Assembly: GCF_003725995.1 (NCBI RefSeq)
Contig: NZ_QIBX01000016.1
Coordinates: 1 to 64,000, forward strand
Direction of reading: 5' to 3'
DNA: 64,000 nt
DNA from: Slackia equolifaciens
GTDB taxonomy: Bacteria > Actinomycetota > Coriobacteriia > Coriobacteriales > Eggerthellaceae
Below, piece by piece: positions 42,180 to 51,217 of the stretch; position 1 is the stretch's first letter; each line of letters starts with the position of its first letter. Below the pieces are notes generated by a model. The model was not told where the DNA came from. It was given only the letters and a program-made list of their open reading frames with translations, and searched no databases. Position numbers and translations under genes: made by a program.

Positions 42180-45002
42180 TTACATCATTCCCTGCACTTC
42201 AAGCGCCGTTTCCAACACAGTCTTCGCACGCGGACTCGCAAGGCCGCTTTCGTCCTCCGCGTCGGCATTGACGCCCTGCTCGATGACCACCGCGACCACG
42301 ACGCTGGGGTTGTCGGCGGGCGCGAAGCCCACGAACCAGCTGTCGTCGTATTCCTTGCCGGTTTCGGCGGTACCGGTCTTGCCCGCCACCTGCACGCCGT
42401 CGATTGCGGCGGCGTATCCGGTGCCGTTGTTGACCACACCCTCCATCATCTGGGTGATTTCGTTGGCGGTGGAGGCGTCCATGACCGAGCCGAGCGATGT
42501 GCCGCTGCCCGTGTAGGATCGCTCGCCCTGGGCGTTGTACACGCCGTCCACGAAGTAGGGCTGCTGGAGCACGCCGTCGTTGGCGATGGCGGCGCCCACC
42601 ATGGCCATCTGCATGACCGTCGCCTGCGGGCCCACCGTGTGCGTGCTGCTGTCGCCTACCGCCTGGCCGCATGCTGCCCATGCGGTTTCCCATGTGGTCA
42701 TCTGGTCGGCGTCGCCGGTGAGGCTGGTAGTGAGCGGGACCTCCAGGTCCAGATCTTTATTGAACCCGAACTTTTCAGCGGTATCCATCAGGGTTTCCGC
42801 CCCCAGGTCGACGCCGATTTGGCCGAACGCGGTGTTGGATGAAACCTCAAAGGCGCGCTGCAGGCTCACCTCGCCGTAGCCGACATCGCCCGCGTTGGTC
42901 ACTCTGGCGTTGCCGATCTCCATGAAGGCGGGTGCGTCGATGACCGAATCGGTGGTCATGACGCCGTTCTCCAGCGCGGAGGTGAGCGTGACCATCTTGA
43001 AGGTGGAACCGGGCGCATACAGGGAGTTCATGGCGCGGTTAATGAGCGCGCCGCCGGAGTCGTCGGTGCCGCCGGCCGCCGCGGCGAGCAGCTGGTCGAT
43101 ATCGGCGTTGGAATAGGTGGGCGAGCTTGCGCTGGCGAGCACCGCGCCAGTGTTGGGGTCAAGCACCACCACGGCGCCGGAATAACCCTCGAGCACCTGT
43201 TCGGCAGCCGCTTGAATCTTAGAGTTCAGCGTGAGCGTGACGTCGTTGCCAGGCTGCTCGATACCGGCTGCGGCGTTGATCACGTCGGTCCAGCTGGCGA
43301 AGTTCTCCTGGCCCTTGAGGGTGTCGTTCATGGACGCCTCTATCCCCGAGGTGCCGTATTGCTGCGAATAATAGCCCACCACGTGGCTTGCCATGCTGCC
43401 CTGCGGATAGGTGCGCTCATAGGTGCCGTCGTCCTGCTGTACGCTCTCGGCCAAAACCACGCCGTCATAGGTGCTGATGGAGCCGCGTTCCGTTTCGGCT
43501 TCCTTCATCAGGGTGTGATTGTTGCCGGGATAGCTCTGGTACTCCTCGGCTTTGATGACCATGATGTAGGTGAGGTTGGCCACCAGCAGCGCAAACATCA
43601 CAGCGAAGGCGATCATGCAGCCGGTGAGGCGCTTGCCCAGGGCGTAGCGGCCTAAAACGCCCGTCTCCGCGGCGCGGCCGTGCGCGCCATGGGCCCCAAT
43701 TGCCGCCATGCGCCCGGTGCCGTCGCGCATTTCAGACGTGAGGCCGGTCCCTTCGTCTCCGCAGCGAAGAAGCAAGGCGATGCCGATGAACGCCGCCAAA
43801 AGCGAGGAGCCGCCCTGGCTGATGAAGGGCAGGGTGATGCCGGTAAGCGGGATCAGGCGGGTAACGCCGCCCACGATGATGAACGCCTGCAGCACGATGG
43901 TCACGGTCACGCCCACGGCCACAAACGAGCTCACGTCGCTTTTCGCGCGTGCCGCGGTTGCGAAGCCGCGCACGGCAAGGCTCAGGTACAAAAGCAGTAC
44001 GGCAGCGCCGCCCAAAAGGCCGGTTTCCTCGCCGATGGCCGCAAAGATGAAGTCGGACTCCACCACGGGGATGTTCTCGGCAAGGCCGTTGCCAATGCCC
44101 ACGCCTATAAGCCCGCCGTCTGCCAGCGAGTAGATGGTCTGGCACAGCTGGTAGCCGGTGTTCTGCGCATCGGAGAACGGATCAAGCCAGGTGTGCACGC
44201 GCACCTGCACGTGGCCGAAGAACGTGTACAGAACCACGCAGCCAATGGCAGCCAGGCCGAAGCCCACAACCAAGAACAGCTTTTTACCGCTTGCCACGTA
44301 CAGCATGACCAGGAACAGCACGAAGCATACGAGCGCGCTGCCCAGGTCCTTTTCGAACACGACCACGCCGAACGAGATGGCCCACATGATGAGCAGCGGC
44401 AAAAGCGTCGCGGCATCGGGCAGGCGGAAGCGGCCCACGCGCACGGTGAACACGCTCAGCATCTCGCGGTTCTGCGCCAGATACGATGCGAGGAATATGA
44501 CTATGCAGAGCTTGGCCAGCTCGCCGGGCTGAAAGCTGAAGCCGCCCACCTGGATCCAGATACGGCTGCCCAGCTCCTCGTGTCCGATGACCGGCAGCAT
44601 GGGCATGAGCAAGAGCGCGATGCCCGCAATCATGAAGGTGTATTTGTATTGGGCGAGCTTATCCAGGTTGCGTACGATAGCAAGTACCGCAACCATGAGC
44701 GCGATGCCCAAGAACAGCCACATGACCTGGCGCAATGCCAAGTCGGGCGCCAGGCGGGTCACAAAGGCTATGCCAATGCCCGAAAGCGCGAATGCGATGG
44801 GCAGGATGGCGGGATCGGCGTTTTTGGCGAAGAAGCGCGTAGCGATGTGCGCCGCCACGAATGCGCCGAACAGGCCCAGCGGCACCGCGAGCGATTCGAG
44901 GGAAAGCGCCGTGCCCTGGTTGGTGAGCACCATGGCGAACAGCAGCACAACGAAGGGCGCTGCCAGGCACAAAAGAAGAAGTTCGGTGTTGCGGCGCGTC
45001 AC
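42180..45002 (-). CDS. RodA/FtsW glycosyltransferase fused to class B PBP
   Basis: This 940-residue protein joins two enzymes normally encoded by adjacent genes. Residues 1-425 are a SEDS glycan polymerase with about ten helices (VVVFEKDLGSALVCF, PFISQGGSSLLAAF). A further helix near 450 starts a class B transpeptidase with SxxK in APGSTFKM near 665, SSN near 721 and KTGTAE near 873. It would polymerise lipid II and cross-link the product in the elongasome or divisome. It starts at GTG 45002, overlapping the pstP stop by four bases. The fusion is read directly from one unbroken frame. Confidence 0.94.
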   Translation of the reverse strand: MTRRNTELLLLCLAAPFVVLLFAMVLTNQGTALSLESLAVPLGLFGAFVAAHIATRFFAKNADPAILPIAFALSGIGIAFVTRLAPDLALRQVMWLFLGIALMVAVLAIVRNLDKLAQYKYTFMIAGIALLLMPMLPVIGHEELGSRIWIQVGGFSFQPGELAKLCIVIFLASYLAQNREMLSVFTVRVGRFRLPDAATLLPLLIMWAISFGVVVFEKDLGSALVCFVLFLVMLYVASGKKLFLVVGFGLAAIGCVVLYTFFGHVQVRVHTWLDPFSDAQNTGYQLCQTIYSLADGGLIGVGIGNGLAENIPVVESDFIFAAIGEETGLLGGAAVLLLYLSLAVRGFATAARAKSDVSSFVAVGVTVTIVLQAFIIVGGVTRLIPLTGITLPFISQGGSSLLAAFIGIALLLRCGDEGTGLTSEMRDGTGRMAAIGAHGAHGRAAETGVLGRYALGKRLTGCMIAFAVMFALLVANLTYIMVIKAEEYQSYPGNNHTLMKEAETERGSISTYDGVVLAESVQQDDGTYERTYPQGSMASHVVGYYSQQYGTSGIEASMNDTLKGQENFASWTDVINAAAGIEQPGNDVTLTLNSKIQAAAEQVLEGYSGAVVVLDPNTGAVLASASSPTYSNADIDQLLAAAAGGTDDSGGALINRAMNSLYAPGSTFKMVTLTSALENGVMTTDSVIDAPAFMEIGNARVTNAGDVGYGEVSLQRAFEVSSNTAFGQIGVDLGAETLMDTAEKFGFNKDLDLEVPLTTSLTGDADQMTTWETAWAACGQAVGDSSTHTVGPQATVMQMAMVGAAIANDGVLQQPYFVDGVYNAQGERSYTGSGTSLGSVMDASTANEITQMMEGVVNNGTGYAAAIDGVQVAGKTGTAETGKEYDDSWFVGFAPADNPSVVVAVVIEQGVNADAEDESGLASPRAKTVLETALEVQGMM

Positions 45003-46270
45003 GAGGCATCGCCACCTTCGGTGGAGCTGTTGTCAGTGGCCGACGTGGAGGCGCCTGACGCTTCGTTGGCGTTCGAGCTGGTGCCGGAGGCATCTGCATC
45101 GCTGCTTGCCGTGGATGCCTGATCGCTCGTGTCGGAGACGGCGGCCCCGGACGAGCTGCCTTGCGCCTGCTCAGCCTGGGCCTGCCAGGTGCTCAGCAAC
45201 TCCTCGGCATCCTCGACGGAATCGGTGCGGATGCCTTCCTCCGTCAGGCGCGATGCCGTATTGGGAGGAAGCGCCAGGTCGTCGACGGATAGCCCCGTAT
45301 TGCGTTCGACCTTCCAAGTTTGGAAGCCCATGAACTCGCCGGGAATGCCACGGCAGATGACCACCTGGTCGTTTTGCACGGTGAGGAAGGCCACGTGGTT
45401 GAGATAGGCGTTGCCGCCCACTACCGCGCCCGCGAGCACGGCGATGAGGGCGAGGACAACCAGCACCGCGCCGATGCGCCCGCGGCGGCGCTCCTTGGCG
45501 ACGCGCTTTTCGGCTCCTGCTGCCACATCCACCACGATGGCGGTGATGTTGTCGTGCCCGCCCGCGGCGAGCGCCTCATCCACCAGGGTGTCGGCGCATT
45601 TCTGCGGGTTGCCCACGCGGATGAGCGTACTTTCCAGCAGGTCGTCGTCCACCATGCCGGAAAGGCCGTCCGAGCACAAAAGAAGACGATCGCCATCTTC
45701 GACGGTCATCTCGTATATATCGGGGAGCGTGTTGGGGTCGGATCCCAGGGCGCGCGTGATCACGCTGCGCTGGGGGTGCGTCTTGGCCTGCTCCGGGGTT
45801 ATCTGGCCGCTCTCGATGAGGTCGGCCATGAGGGAGTGGTCGCGCGTGATGGCCTGCAGGCGGTCTTGGTGCAAGAGGTAGGCGCGCGAATCGCCCACCT
45901 GCGCGATGACCATGCGAGGGCCGTCCAACACGGCGGCGGTCATCGTGGTGCCCATGCCCTGGCGTCCCAGCCCCTCGCGCGCGGCGCGAATGACGGCGCG
46001 ATTCGCCTCCACCACGGCGCGCGCGAGGTCATCGCCGTCGGCCGTGTGCGGGGCGTGGGCGACGAGCGACTGGATGGCCACTTCGCTCGCCACTTCGCCG
46101 GCCGCATGGCCTCCCATGCCATCCGCTACGGCGAACAGGGGCGGAGTTACGGTCAGACTGTCTTCGTTGTGATCGCGCACCAGGCCCACGTCTGTCCGCG
46201 AGCCGTACGAGAGCATCGCGCCTTTTGCGTGGCGGCCGCGCTGCGCCTTGGGCGCCTTGGCGGCGGACAT
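44999..46270 (-). CDS. pstP: PP2C-type Ser/Thr phosphatase PstP
   Basis: This 423-residue protein begins with a PP2C phosphatase domain (SRTDVGLVRDHNEDS, FAVADGMGGHAAGE, GDSRAYLL, LLLCSDGLSGMV, GGHDNITAIVVD), then has a transmembrane helix near 270-290 and an extracytoplasmic part with a Ser/Ala-rich tail. It reverses PknB phosphorylation. It starts one base before the stop of fhaB (TAATG overlap), so translation is coupled. Confidence 0.95.
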   Translation of the reverse strand: MSAAKAPKAQRGRHAKGAMLSYGSRTDVGLVRDHNEDSLTVTPPLFAVADGMGGHAAGEVASEVAIQSLVAHAPHTADGDDLARAVVEANRAVIRAAREGLGRQGMGTTMTAAVLDGPRMVIAQVGDSRAYLLHQDRLQAITRDHSLMADLIESGQITPEQAKTHPQRSVITRALGSDPNTLPDIYEMTVEDGDRLLLCSDGLSGMVDDDLLESTLIRVGNPQKCADTLVDEALAAGGHDNITAIVVDVAAGAEKRVAKERRRGRIGAVLVVLALIAVLAGAVVGGNAYLNHVAFLTVQNDQVVICRGIPGEFMGFQTWKVERNTGLSVDDLALPPNTASRLTEEGIRTDSVEDAEELLSTWQAQAEQAQGSSSGAAVSDTSDQASTASSDADASGTSSNANEASGASTSATDNSSTEGGDAS

Positions 46271-46683
46271 TATTCAAACCTCACGCGCATGGCAACGTCG
46301 CCCACGTTCACCACGTCGCCGTCGCGCAGGGCGACGGGCTCGGCGATGAGGCGTCCGTTGACGGCGGTTCCGTTGGTGGATCCCAGGTCCTCTACGAAGA
46401 GGTTGGATCCCATAAGGTTAAAGCGGGCATGGCGTCCCGAGACATAGCTTGCGCCAATGACGATATCGGCGCCTGGCGCGCGTCCCACGATTACGGGGCC
46501 GTGCACGGCCATGCGCACGCCGCGCAGCTCTTTGGGGCCGCGCTCAACGGACACATACCATGATTTTTCCTTGGCGCGCTGGCCTTTGACCAGACCGATG
46601 CCCGTTTTCATGAGCGCGAATAAGAACAGATAGAGCAGAGCCACAAACAGCAGACGCCCCAGGAGAAGAATGACGTCGATCAC
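46270..46683 (-). CDS. fhaB: FHA-domain protein FhaB
   Basis: This 137-residue protein has one N-terminal membrane helix (ILLLGRLLFVALLYLFLFAL) and a forkhead-associated domain (VIVGRAPGADIVIG, SGRHARF, LGSTNGTAVNG) that binds phosphothreonine. In actinobacteria FhaB docks kinases and cell-wall proteins. It lies between fhaA and pstP in the cluster. Confidence 0.92.
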   Translation of the reverse strand: MIDVILLLGRLLFVALLYLFLFALMKTGIGLVKGQRAKEKSWYVSVERGPKELRGVRMAVHGPVIVGRAPGADIVIGASYVSGRHARFNLMGSNLFVEDLGSTNGTAVNGRLIAEPVALRDGDVVNVGDVAMRVRFE

Positions 46684-46692
46684 GGCAGGCTC

Positions 46693-48249
46693 CTATCGCA
46701 GCGTGAATACGAACTCGGTGACGCCCAGGGTGATGCGGTCGCCGTCGGTCAGGCCGCGGCGTTGCACGGGCATGCCGTTTACCAGGGTGCCGTTGGTGGA
46801 TCCCAGGTCGGTGATGACCCAGATGCCCTGGGGCTCGAATTCGATCTGTGCATGCTGGCGCGAGGCGTTGAGGTCGCTGATCACGATGTCGTTGCCGGTC
46901 TCGCGGCCCAGCAGCACTCGGTTGGTGGCCAGGTCGTAGGAGCGGTTGGATGCGATGTCGATGAGGTGCGCGCGCACCATCGCCTGGTTGGGCACCGGGG
47001 CGGCTTGGCCCGCACCCGCCGCGAACGCGACGGTGTGAGGAACGCCCTGCATGGCGGCAGCACCGGCTGCGCCGTATGCGGGATTCGCCATGGCGCCGGC
47101 CGCGGGGTAGGCTCCCATGCCGGCGGGATAGGCGCCCGCGGCGGGAGCCTGCGGGAACGCGCCCATCTGCTGCGGCTGCACGGGGCGGCCGTACTGGTCA
47201 TAGGCTGCGGGCTGCTGTGCCGCCTGGGCGTAAGGGTCTTGCTGAGGGGCGCCGGAGGCCTGAGCGGCGGACGCTTCCTGCTGGGCGCTTTCGTCCGCCT
47301 GGCCTGCATCGTTGGCCTGCATCGCCGAGCCGTCGGCGCCGGGCAGGGGCTCCTCGTCGGAGAACGTGCCAGCCTCATGGCGCTCAGGCTGCTGCGTGCC
47401 CTGCTCCTCCTCGCGATAATCGGCGAAGTTCTTGCTGTTGAAGGTGTATTCGCCGTAGTCTACGGAACGGTCGATTTCCTCTTCGGGAACGTAAGGCAGG
47501 GGAGGCTTGGCCGCCGGCTCCGCGTCGAACACGGGAGGGACGGAGATGCCCGAGGGATACGCACCCTGGGGCGCTTGTGCAGGGTATGCGCCCTGACCTG
47601 CCTGAGCGGGATACGCTCCGCCCTGATGGTAGGGGTCGTTTGCCGCGGGGGCGCCATAGGGCTGCGCGCCGTAGGGCGCCTGGGCGGCGCCGTAAGATTG
47701 TTGGACGGGAGCTCCGAATTGCTGCTGCGAACCGCGAGGCTGACCGCTGCCGTAGGCGGGGGCGCCGTAGGCCTGCTGGCCGTAAGGCTGCTGGGCATAC
47801 GGGTCGGCCTGCGCAGGCGCGGGGTTGGAGCCGCCCATGCCGTAGCGCTGCATCTCTTCTGCGCGCAGCTGTTCGATGATGGGTGCGCTCACCACCTCGG
47901 CGATTATGTCGAACTTGCCATGCTTGAGGCCTTCGTCAACGATGAAGCGCACGAGCGGCTGGCCGTCCATCGACAGCCCGTCTGATGCGGCAGATGCCGC
48001 GAGGCGCGTTTCGCACTCGCCCGCGAGCGTGGGATAGAACCCGAACAGGCGCTGATCGTCGTCGGGGTTCACCAGCACGGTGTAGAGCGTTGGCGCGTAC
48101 TGCTTCCCGGCGCTCACCATTTTTTCGCGCCGCATCTGCTTTTCCGCCTTCTTCATGATCTGGACGGGAGAGATGGGGGCGTTGCGCATCCCGCCGGCGC
48201 CTTCGAAGGTGTCTTCCATCTTGCCTTCGAACTTGGAGAAGATTCCCAT
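46693..48249 (-). CDS. fhaA: FHA-domain protein FhaA (DUF3662)
   Basis: This 518-residue protein has an N-terminal DUF3662 domain (MGIFSKFEGKMEDTFEGAGG start), a long Gln/Pro/Gly/Tyr/Ala-rich low-complexity middle (about 150-400), and a C-terminal FHA domain (LLGRETGNDIVISDL, SRQHAQI, LGSTNGTLVNG). FhaA binds phosphorylated targets of PknB-type kinases. ATG 48249 has GAAAGG upstream. It is the first gene of the minus-strand cluster. Confidence 0.92.
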   Translation of the reverse strand: MGIFSKFEGKMEDTFEGAGGMRNAPISPVQIMKKAEKQMRREKMVSAGKQYAPTLYTVLVNPDDDQRLFGFYPTLAGECETRLAASAASDGLSMDGQPLVRFIVDEGLKHGKFDIIAEVVSAPIIEQLRAEEMQRYGMGGSNPAPAQADPYAQQPYGQQAYGAPAYGSGQPRGSQQQFGAPVQQSYGAAQAPYGAQPYGAPAANDPYHQGGAYPAQAGQGAYPAQAPQGAYPSGISVPPVFDAEPAAKPPLPYVPEEEIDRSVDYGEYTFNSKNFADYREEEQGTQQPERHEAGTFSDEEPLPGADGSAMQANDAGQADESAQQEASAAQASGAPQQDPYAQAAQQPAAYDQYGRPVQPQQMGAFPQAPAAGAYPAGMGAYPAAGAMANPAYGAAGAAAMQGVPHTVAFAAGAGQAAPVPNQAMVRAHLIDIASNRSYDLATNRVLLGRETGNDIVISDLNASRQHAQIEFEPQGIWVITDLGSTNGTLVNGMPVQRRGLTDGDRITLGVTEFVFTLR

Positions 48250-48313
48250 GGTCGACTCAAGCCTTTCTGCGTTTATGGTCTGAGAGCCTAAGCAAATATA
48301 GTAGCTAACCAAC

Positions 48314-48319
48314 TATAAT
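48314..48319 (+). promoter_or_regulatory. -10 box of the divergent kinase gene
   Basis: TATAAT, a consensus -10, lies 32 bases before the GTG at 48351, with a weak -35. The same AT-rich region should also hold the fhaA promoter on the other strand. Confidence 0.5.
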
Positions 48320-48350
48320 AAGCGCCAATTGTAATTGAAAGGTTACACGG

Positions 48351-50294
48351 GTGGAAAATCTCATCTTGAACAGATATCGCCCGCTCGGAGAGGCGGGTCG
48401 TGGCGGATATGGCGTGGTGCAGGTGGCGTGGGACACGCGTATCCAGCGCCGTGTGGCCATCAAAATGCTGCACTGGGATCCGTCTGCCGTTGGAGCCTGC
48501 GAGGGGCCGAGCGCCGCGCGCGGGCCGTATGCGGTTCAGGCGTCGGGGGCTGCGTATGATGCGCGCCAGGCGCCGCGCGACATTCCCGGTCTTGCCGAGG
48601 CGCGCACGGCCGCACTGCTTTCCGGCGACCATATTGTGGGCGTGTACGATTTCGAGGTGGATTACCGCAACGCCACGGCGTATCTCATCATGGAGTACGT
48701 CGACGGCATCACGCTGACCGACCTCATGCGTGAGTTCGCGGGCCCGCTTCCCCTCAACATTGCCACCTGCGTGTTCGATGCGGTGGCCGATGCACTGGCC
48801 AAGGCGCACGCCAACCAGGTGCTGCATCTGGATATCAAGCCCGATAATGTGCTCATCAATCGCCAGGGGCAGGTGAAGGTGTCCGATTTCGGCCTGGCGC
48901 AGCTTTCGTGCGAGGCGGGGTACGGCCAGGCTGCGGGCGGCACCATCGGTTACATGCCGCTTGAGCAGATGCGGCTCGAGGCGCCCGATACGCGCACCGA
49001 CGAATGGGCGCTTGCGGCGCTCACGTACGAAATGCTTACCGGCGACAACCCGTTTGTGGCCGAAACGCTGCACGAAGCCGAGACGGCCATCGAGGAGGCG
49101 GAGCTGGTTATCCCCTCCGTCGTGCGCGACGATGTGGACGAGGAGGCCGACGAGGCGATTTTCGGTGCGCTCGCCATCGAGCGCGATTATCGCTTCGATT
49201 CGGTGGCCCTGTTCGCCGATGCGCTCATGCCGCATTTGGGCGATGCGCGGCGCGGAATGCGCGAGCTTGCGGTGCTGGTGGGCGAGGCGTGCGATGATGC
49301 CGAGGAAGAGGATGCGACCGAGCCCATGCCGCGGTACGTGCGCAATCGCGTGAGCCTGATGGATAGGCTGGGCGAGCGTGCGCAGGCGGTGTTGTTTCGC
49401 CTGTGGGCTGCTGCCGCCTGCGGCTTCGTTGCGTTCGAGGCGGCAACGAACATTCCGGCGCTCTACACGGTTGCCGGGCGAGAGACGCCGGCGTTTTGGG
49501 GCATGCTCCTCGTGTGCATTGCGGCAGCTGGTGCGCTTCCCGCCGCCGGGGCGGCCGTCGCCATCGTTGCGCTCGCTGCGGCGCTGTTTGCGAGCGGGGC
49601 GTATGCGTTGGGCGCCGTGTTTCTCATTGCGGGCGGCGCATGGTGGGCGTTTTTCGGCCGTCGCGGGCATGCCCAGGCGGTGACGGGCGTGACCGGCGTG
49701 GCGCTGGGGGCGTTCGGCCTGGGGCCGCTTGCTCCGCTGTTGGCGGGGTATTTCCTGCGTGTGCCGGGCGCTGCCGCAACGGCGGCGTTTTCGGCGCTGA
49801 CGGCGTTTGTGCTTGCGTGTTCGGGGAGCATGTCTCTTACCGGGTGGAACGTGTTCGTGAACGGGCAGTTCTCCAATCACATGGGCGCCAATGCGCTCGT
49901 GCTTCTGGGTGACCCTTCGATGTGGGTCCAGGCCGTCTCGTGGGTGGCATCCGCCTCGGCGCTCGCGTTGCTCTGCGCCCGGGGGAGCAAGCCGTGGGCC
50001 GTGGCAGGCGCTGTTGTCGCTGCGGCGCTTATGCTGCTGGGCGACATCATGGGCTCTGCCGTTGCTGCGGGCGTGGCGGGGGGTGCCGCGGCGGGCGTGG
50101 CGATCGACTGGGCCGACATTGTGCCCGCGCTCATAGCGCCCGCAATCGTCATCGCCGCGGCGCTGGCCGTAGGCGTGCCCTTGCGTCCCGAGCCGCGCGG
50201 CGGCGACGATTGGGATGAAGGGGGCTGGGCCGAGCGGGATGCCGGGGCCGGCCGCGGCCGTCGCGGTGCGAGGCGCCCGCGAAGGCGCAGGTAG
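48351..50294 (+). CDS. Ser/Thr kinase with multi-helix membrane domain
   Basis: This 647-residue protein has an N-terminal Hanks kinase (about 1-310) with VAIKML, HLDIKPDNVLI near residue 158, DFGLAQ and GTIGYMPLEQ. HLD replaces the usual HRD, and a 45-residue insertion follows the catalytic lysine. The C-terminal half has about eight to ten hydrophobic helices and a basic Arg-rich tail, with no PASTA repeats. It starts at GTG 48351 with GAAAGG upstream and is divergent from fhaA. It is probably the second kinase of the cell-wall cluster, in the place of actinobacterial PknA. Its stimulus is unknown. Confidence 0.85.
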   Translation: MENLILNRYRPLGEAGRGGYGVVQVAWDTRIQRRVAIKMLHWDPSAVGACEGPSAARGPYAVQASGAAYDARQAPRDIPGLAEARTAALLSGDHIVGVYDFEVDYRNATAYLIMEYVDGITLTDLMREFAGPLPLNIATCVFDAVADALAKAHANQVLHLDIKPDNVLINRQGQVKVSDFGLAQLSCEAGYGQAAGGTIGYMPLEQMRLEAPDTRTDEWALAALTYEMLTGDNPFVAETLHEAETAIEEAELVIPSVVRDDVDEEADEAIFGALAIERDYRFDSVALFADALMPHLGDARRGMRELAVLVGEACDDAEEEDATEPMPRYVRNRVSLMDRLGERAQAVLFRLWAAAACGFVAFEAATNIPALYTVAGRETPAFWGMLLVCIAAAGALPAAGAAVAIVALAAALFASGAYALGAVFLIAGGAWWAFFGRRGHAQAVTGVTGVALGAFGLGPLAPLLAGYFLRVPGAAATAAFSALTAFVLACSGSMSLTGWNVFVNGQFSNHMGANALVLLGDPSMWVQAVSWVASASALALLCARGSKPWAVAGAVVAAALMLLGDIMGSAVAAGVAGGAAAGVAIDWADIVPALIAPAIVIAAALAVGVPLRPEPRGGDDWDEGGWAERDAGAGRGRRGARRPRRRR

Positions 50295-50414
50295 GGGCGC
50301 CTTAAGACAGCGGCAGATGTCTGCGTGTCAAGCTGCCCCTCTCGAACATAGAGGTGGAATGACGGGCTTGTTCCGTTTTGCTCCCGTATGAAGCGCATTC
50401 CAAAATTGGTTCAT

Positions 50415-50553
50415 TTATTTCCGACTTTCTACCGTTGGACCGCATACGACACCATAAAAGCGTTCTTCTTTCGATCGAGGCGTCCCAAATGAGCAAACAA
50501 TCGGCGCGAGGGGTTAAGCCGTGGATCGTAGAACGGTAGAAAACCGGAAATAA
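50415..50553. repeat. 22-bp inverted repeat with 95-base centre
   Basis: Bases 50415-50436 (TTATTTCCGACTTTCTACC start) match the reverse complement of 50532-50553 in 20 of 22 positions. The centre-to-arm layout resembles the 12843-12994 repeat. It lies in the 50295-51217 gap upstream of ferrochelatase, in which I see no convincing gene. Confidence 0.75.
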
Positions 50554-50673
50554 TAGAGCGATTTTCGAGATTCGCATATATTGGCGCGGTCGGGTCAGGG
50601 GCGGCAGTAGCGGCTAAGGCGTCAGCGCAGCAATTAACTCGTCTGCAAATTAGTTTTTCTGCCGTCATGCGGC

Positions 50674-50711
50674 CGCAAACGCGTCCGTAAAATTTTACGG
50701 ACGCGTTTGCG
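50674..50711. repeat. 38-bp perfect palindrome
   Basis: All 19 base pairs match around AAAA|TTTT at 50692/50693; each arm reads CGCAAACGCGTCCGT before the AAAA. It could be a strong operator, a replication or recombination site, or a hairpin. There is no U-run, so it is not a typical terminator. Confidence 0.85.
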
Positions 50712-51217
50712 TACCGCGAATCAAGACGCAAGCCCATATTCAACGTGTCTGAGAACGTTGTGCAGGTTGTGCTTCCTGTGATGGAAGAGGGGCGAACTTT
50801 CAGGCGACGAGATGGCAGTGTTTGGCGCGCTCAACGGATGCGAACTTGCTATGAGCGCTATTGTGCACAAGGTTGGTTTTGGGCGGTGCCTTTTGTGCGT
50901 TTGGCTGACGGGTTCACATACGCGCGCTGCCGTACTTGCGCGGGGAGTCGTGCTGTATGCATCCGCGATGTTTCCGTCCGCTTCCTTTCGTGGTAAAGTC
51001 GCGAGCTATGGCGGGCGCAAGCGTGCCAGGCCGGGGCTCAGGCAGAGTTGCGAAGCGAGCGATACGGAGGATGGAGGCGTGCGGCGGATGTGCCGCGGCG
51101 GTCATTCGTATCCTGACCTGGAGCGCGGCTCGCATGCTGGGCGCACAATGACAATGCGCGTGTAAGCTGCGGCATGTTCAATGCGGCGCGTTGCGATGCA
51201 ATCGGGGATGGAAAGGG

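Noticed and set aside
50745-50996. Open frame of 83 codons in the gap before ferrochelatase
   Set aside because: GTG start without a ribosome site; Cys/Arg-rich but matches no family I know.
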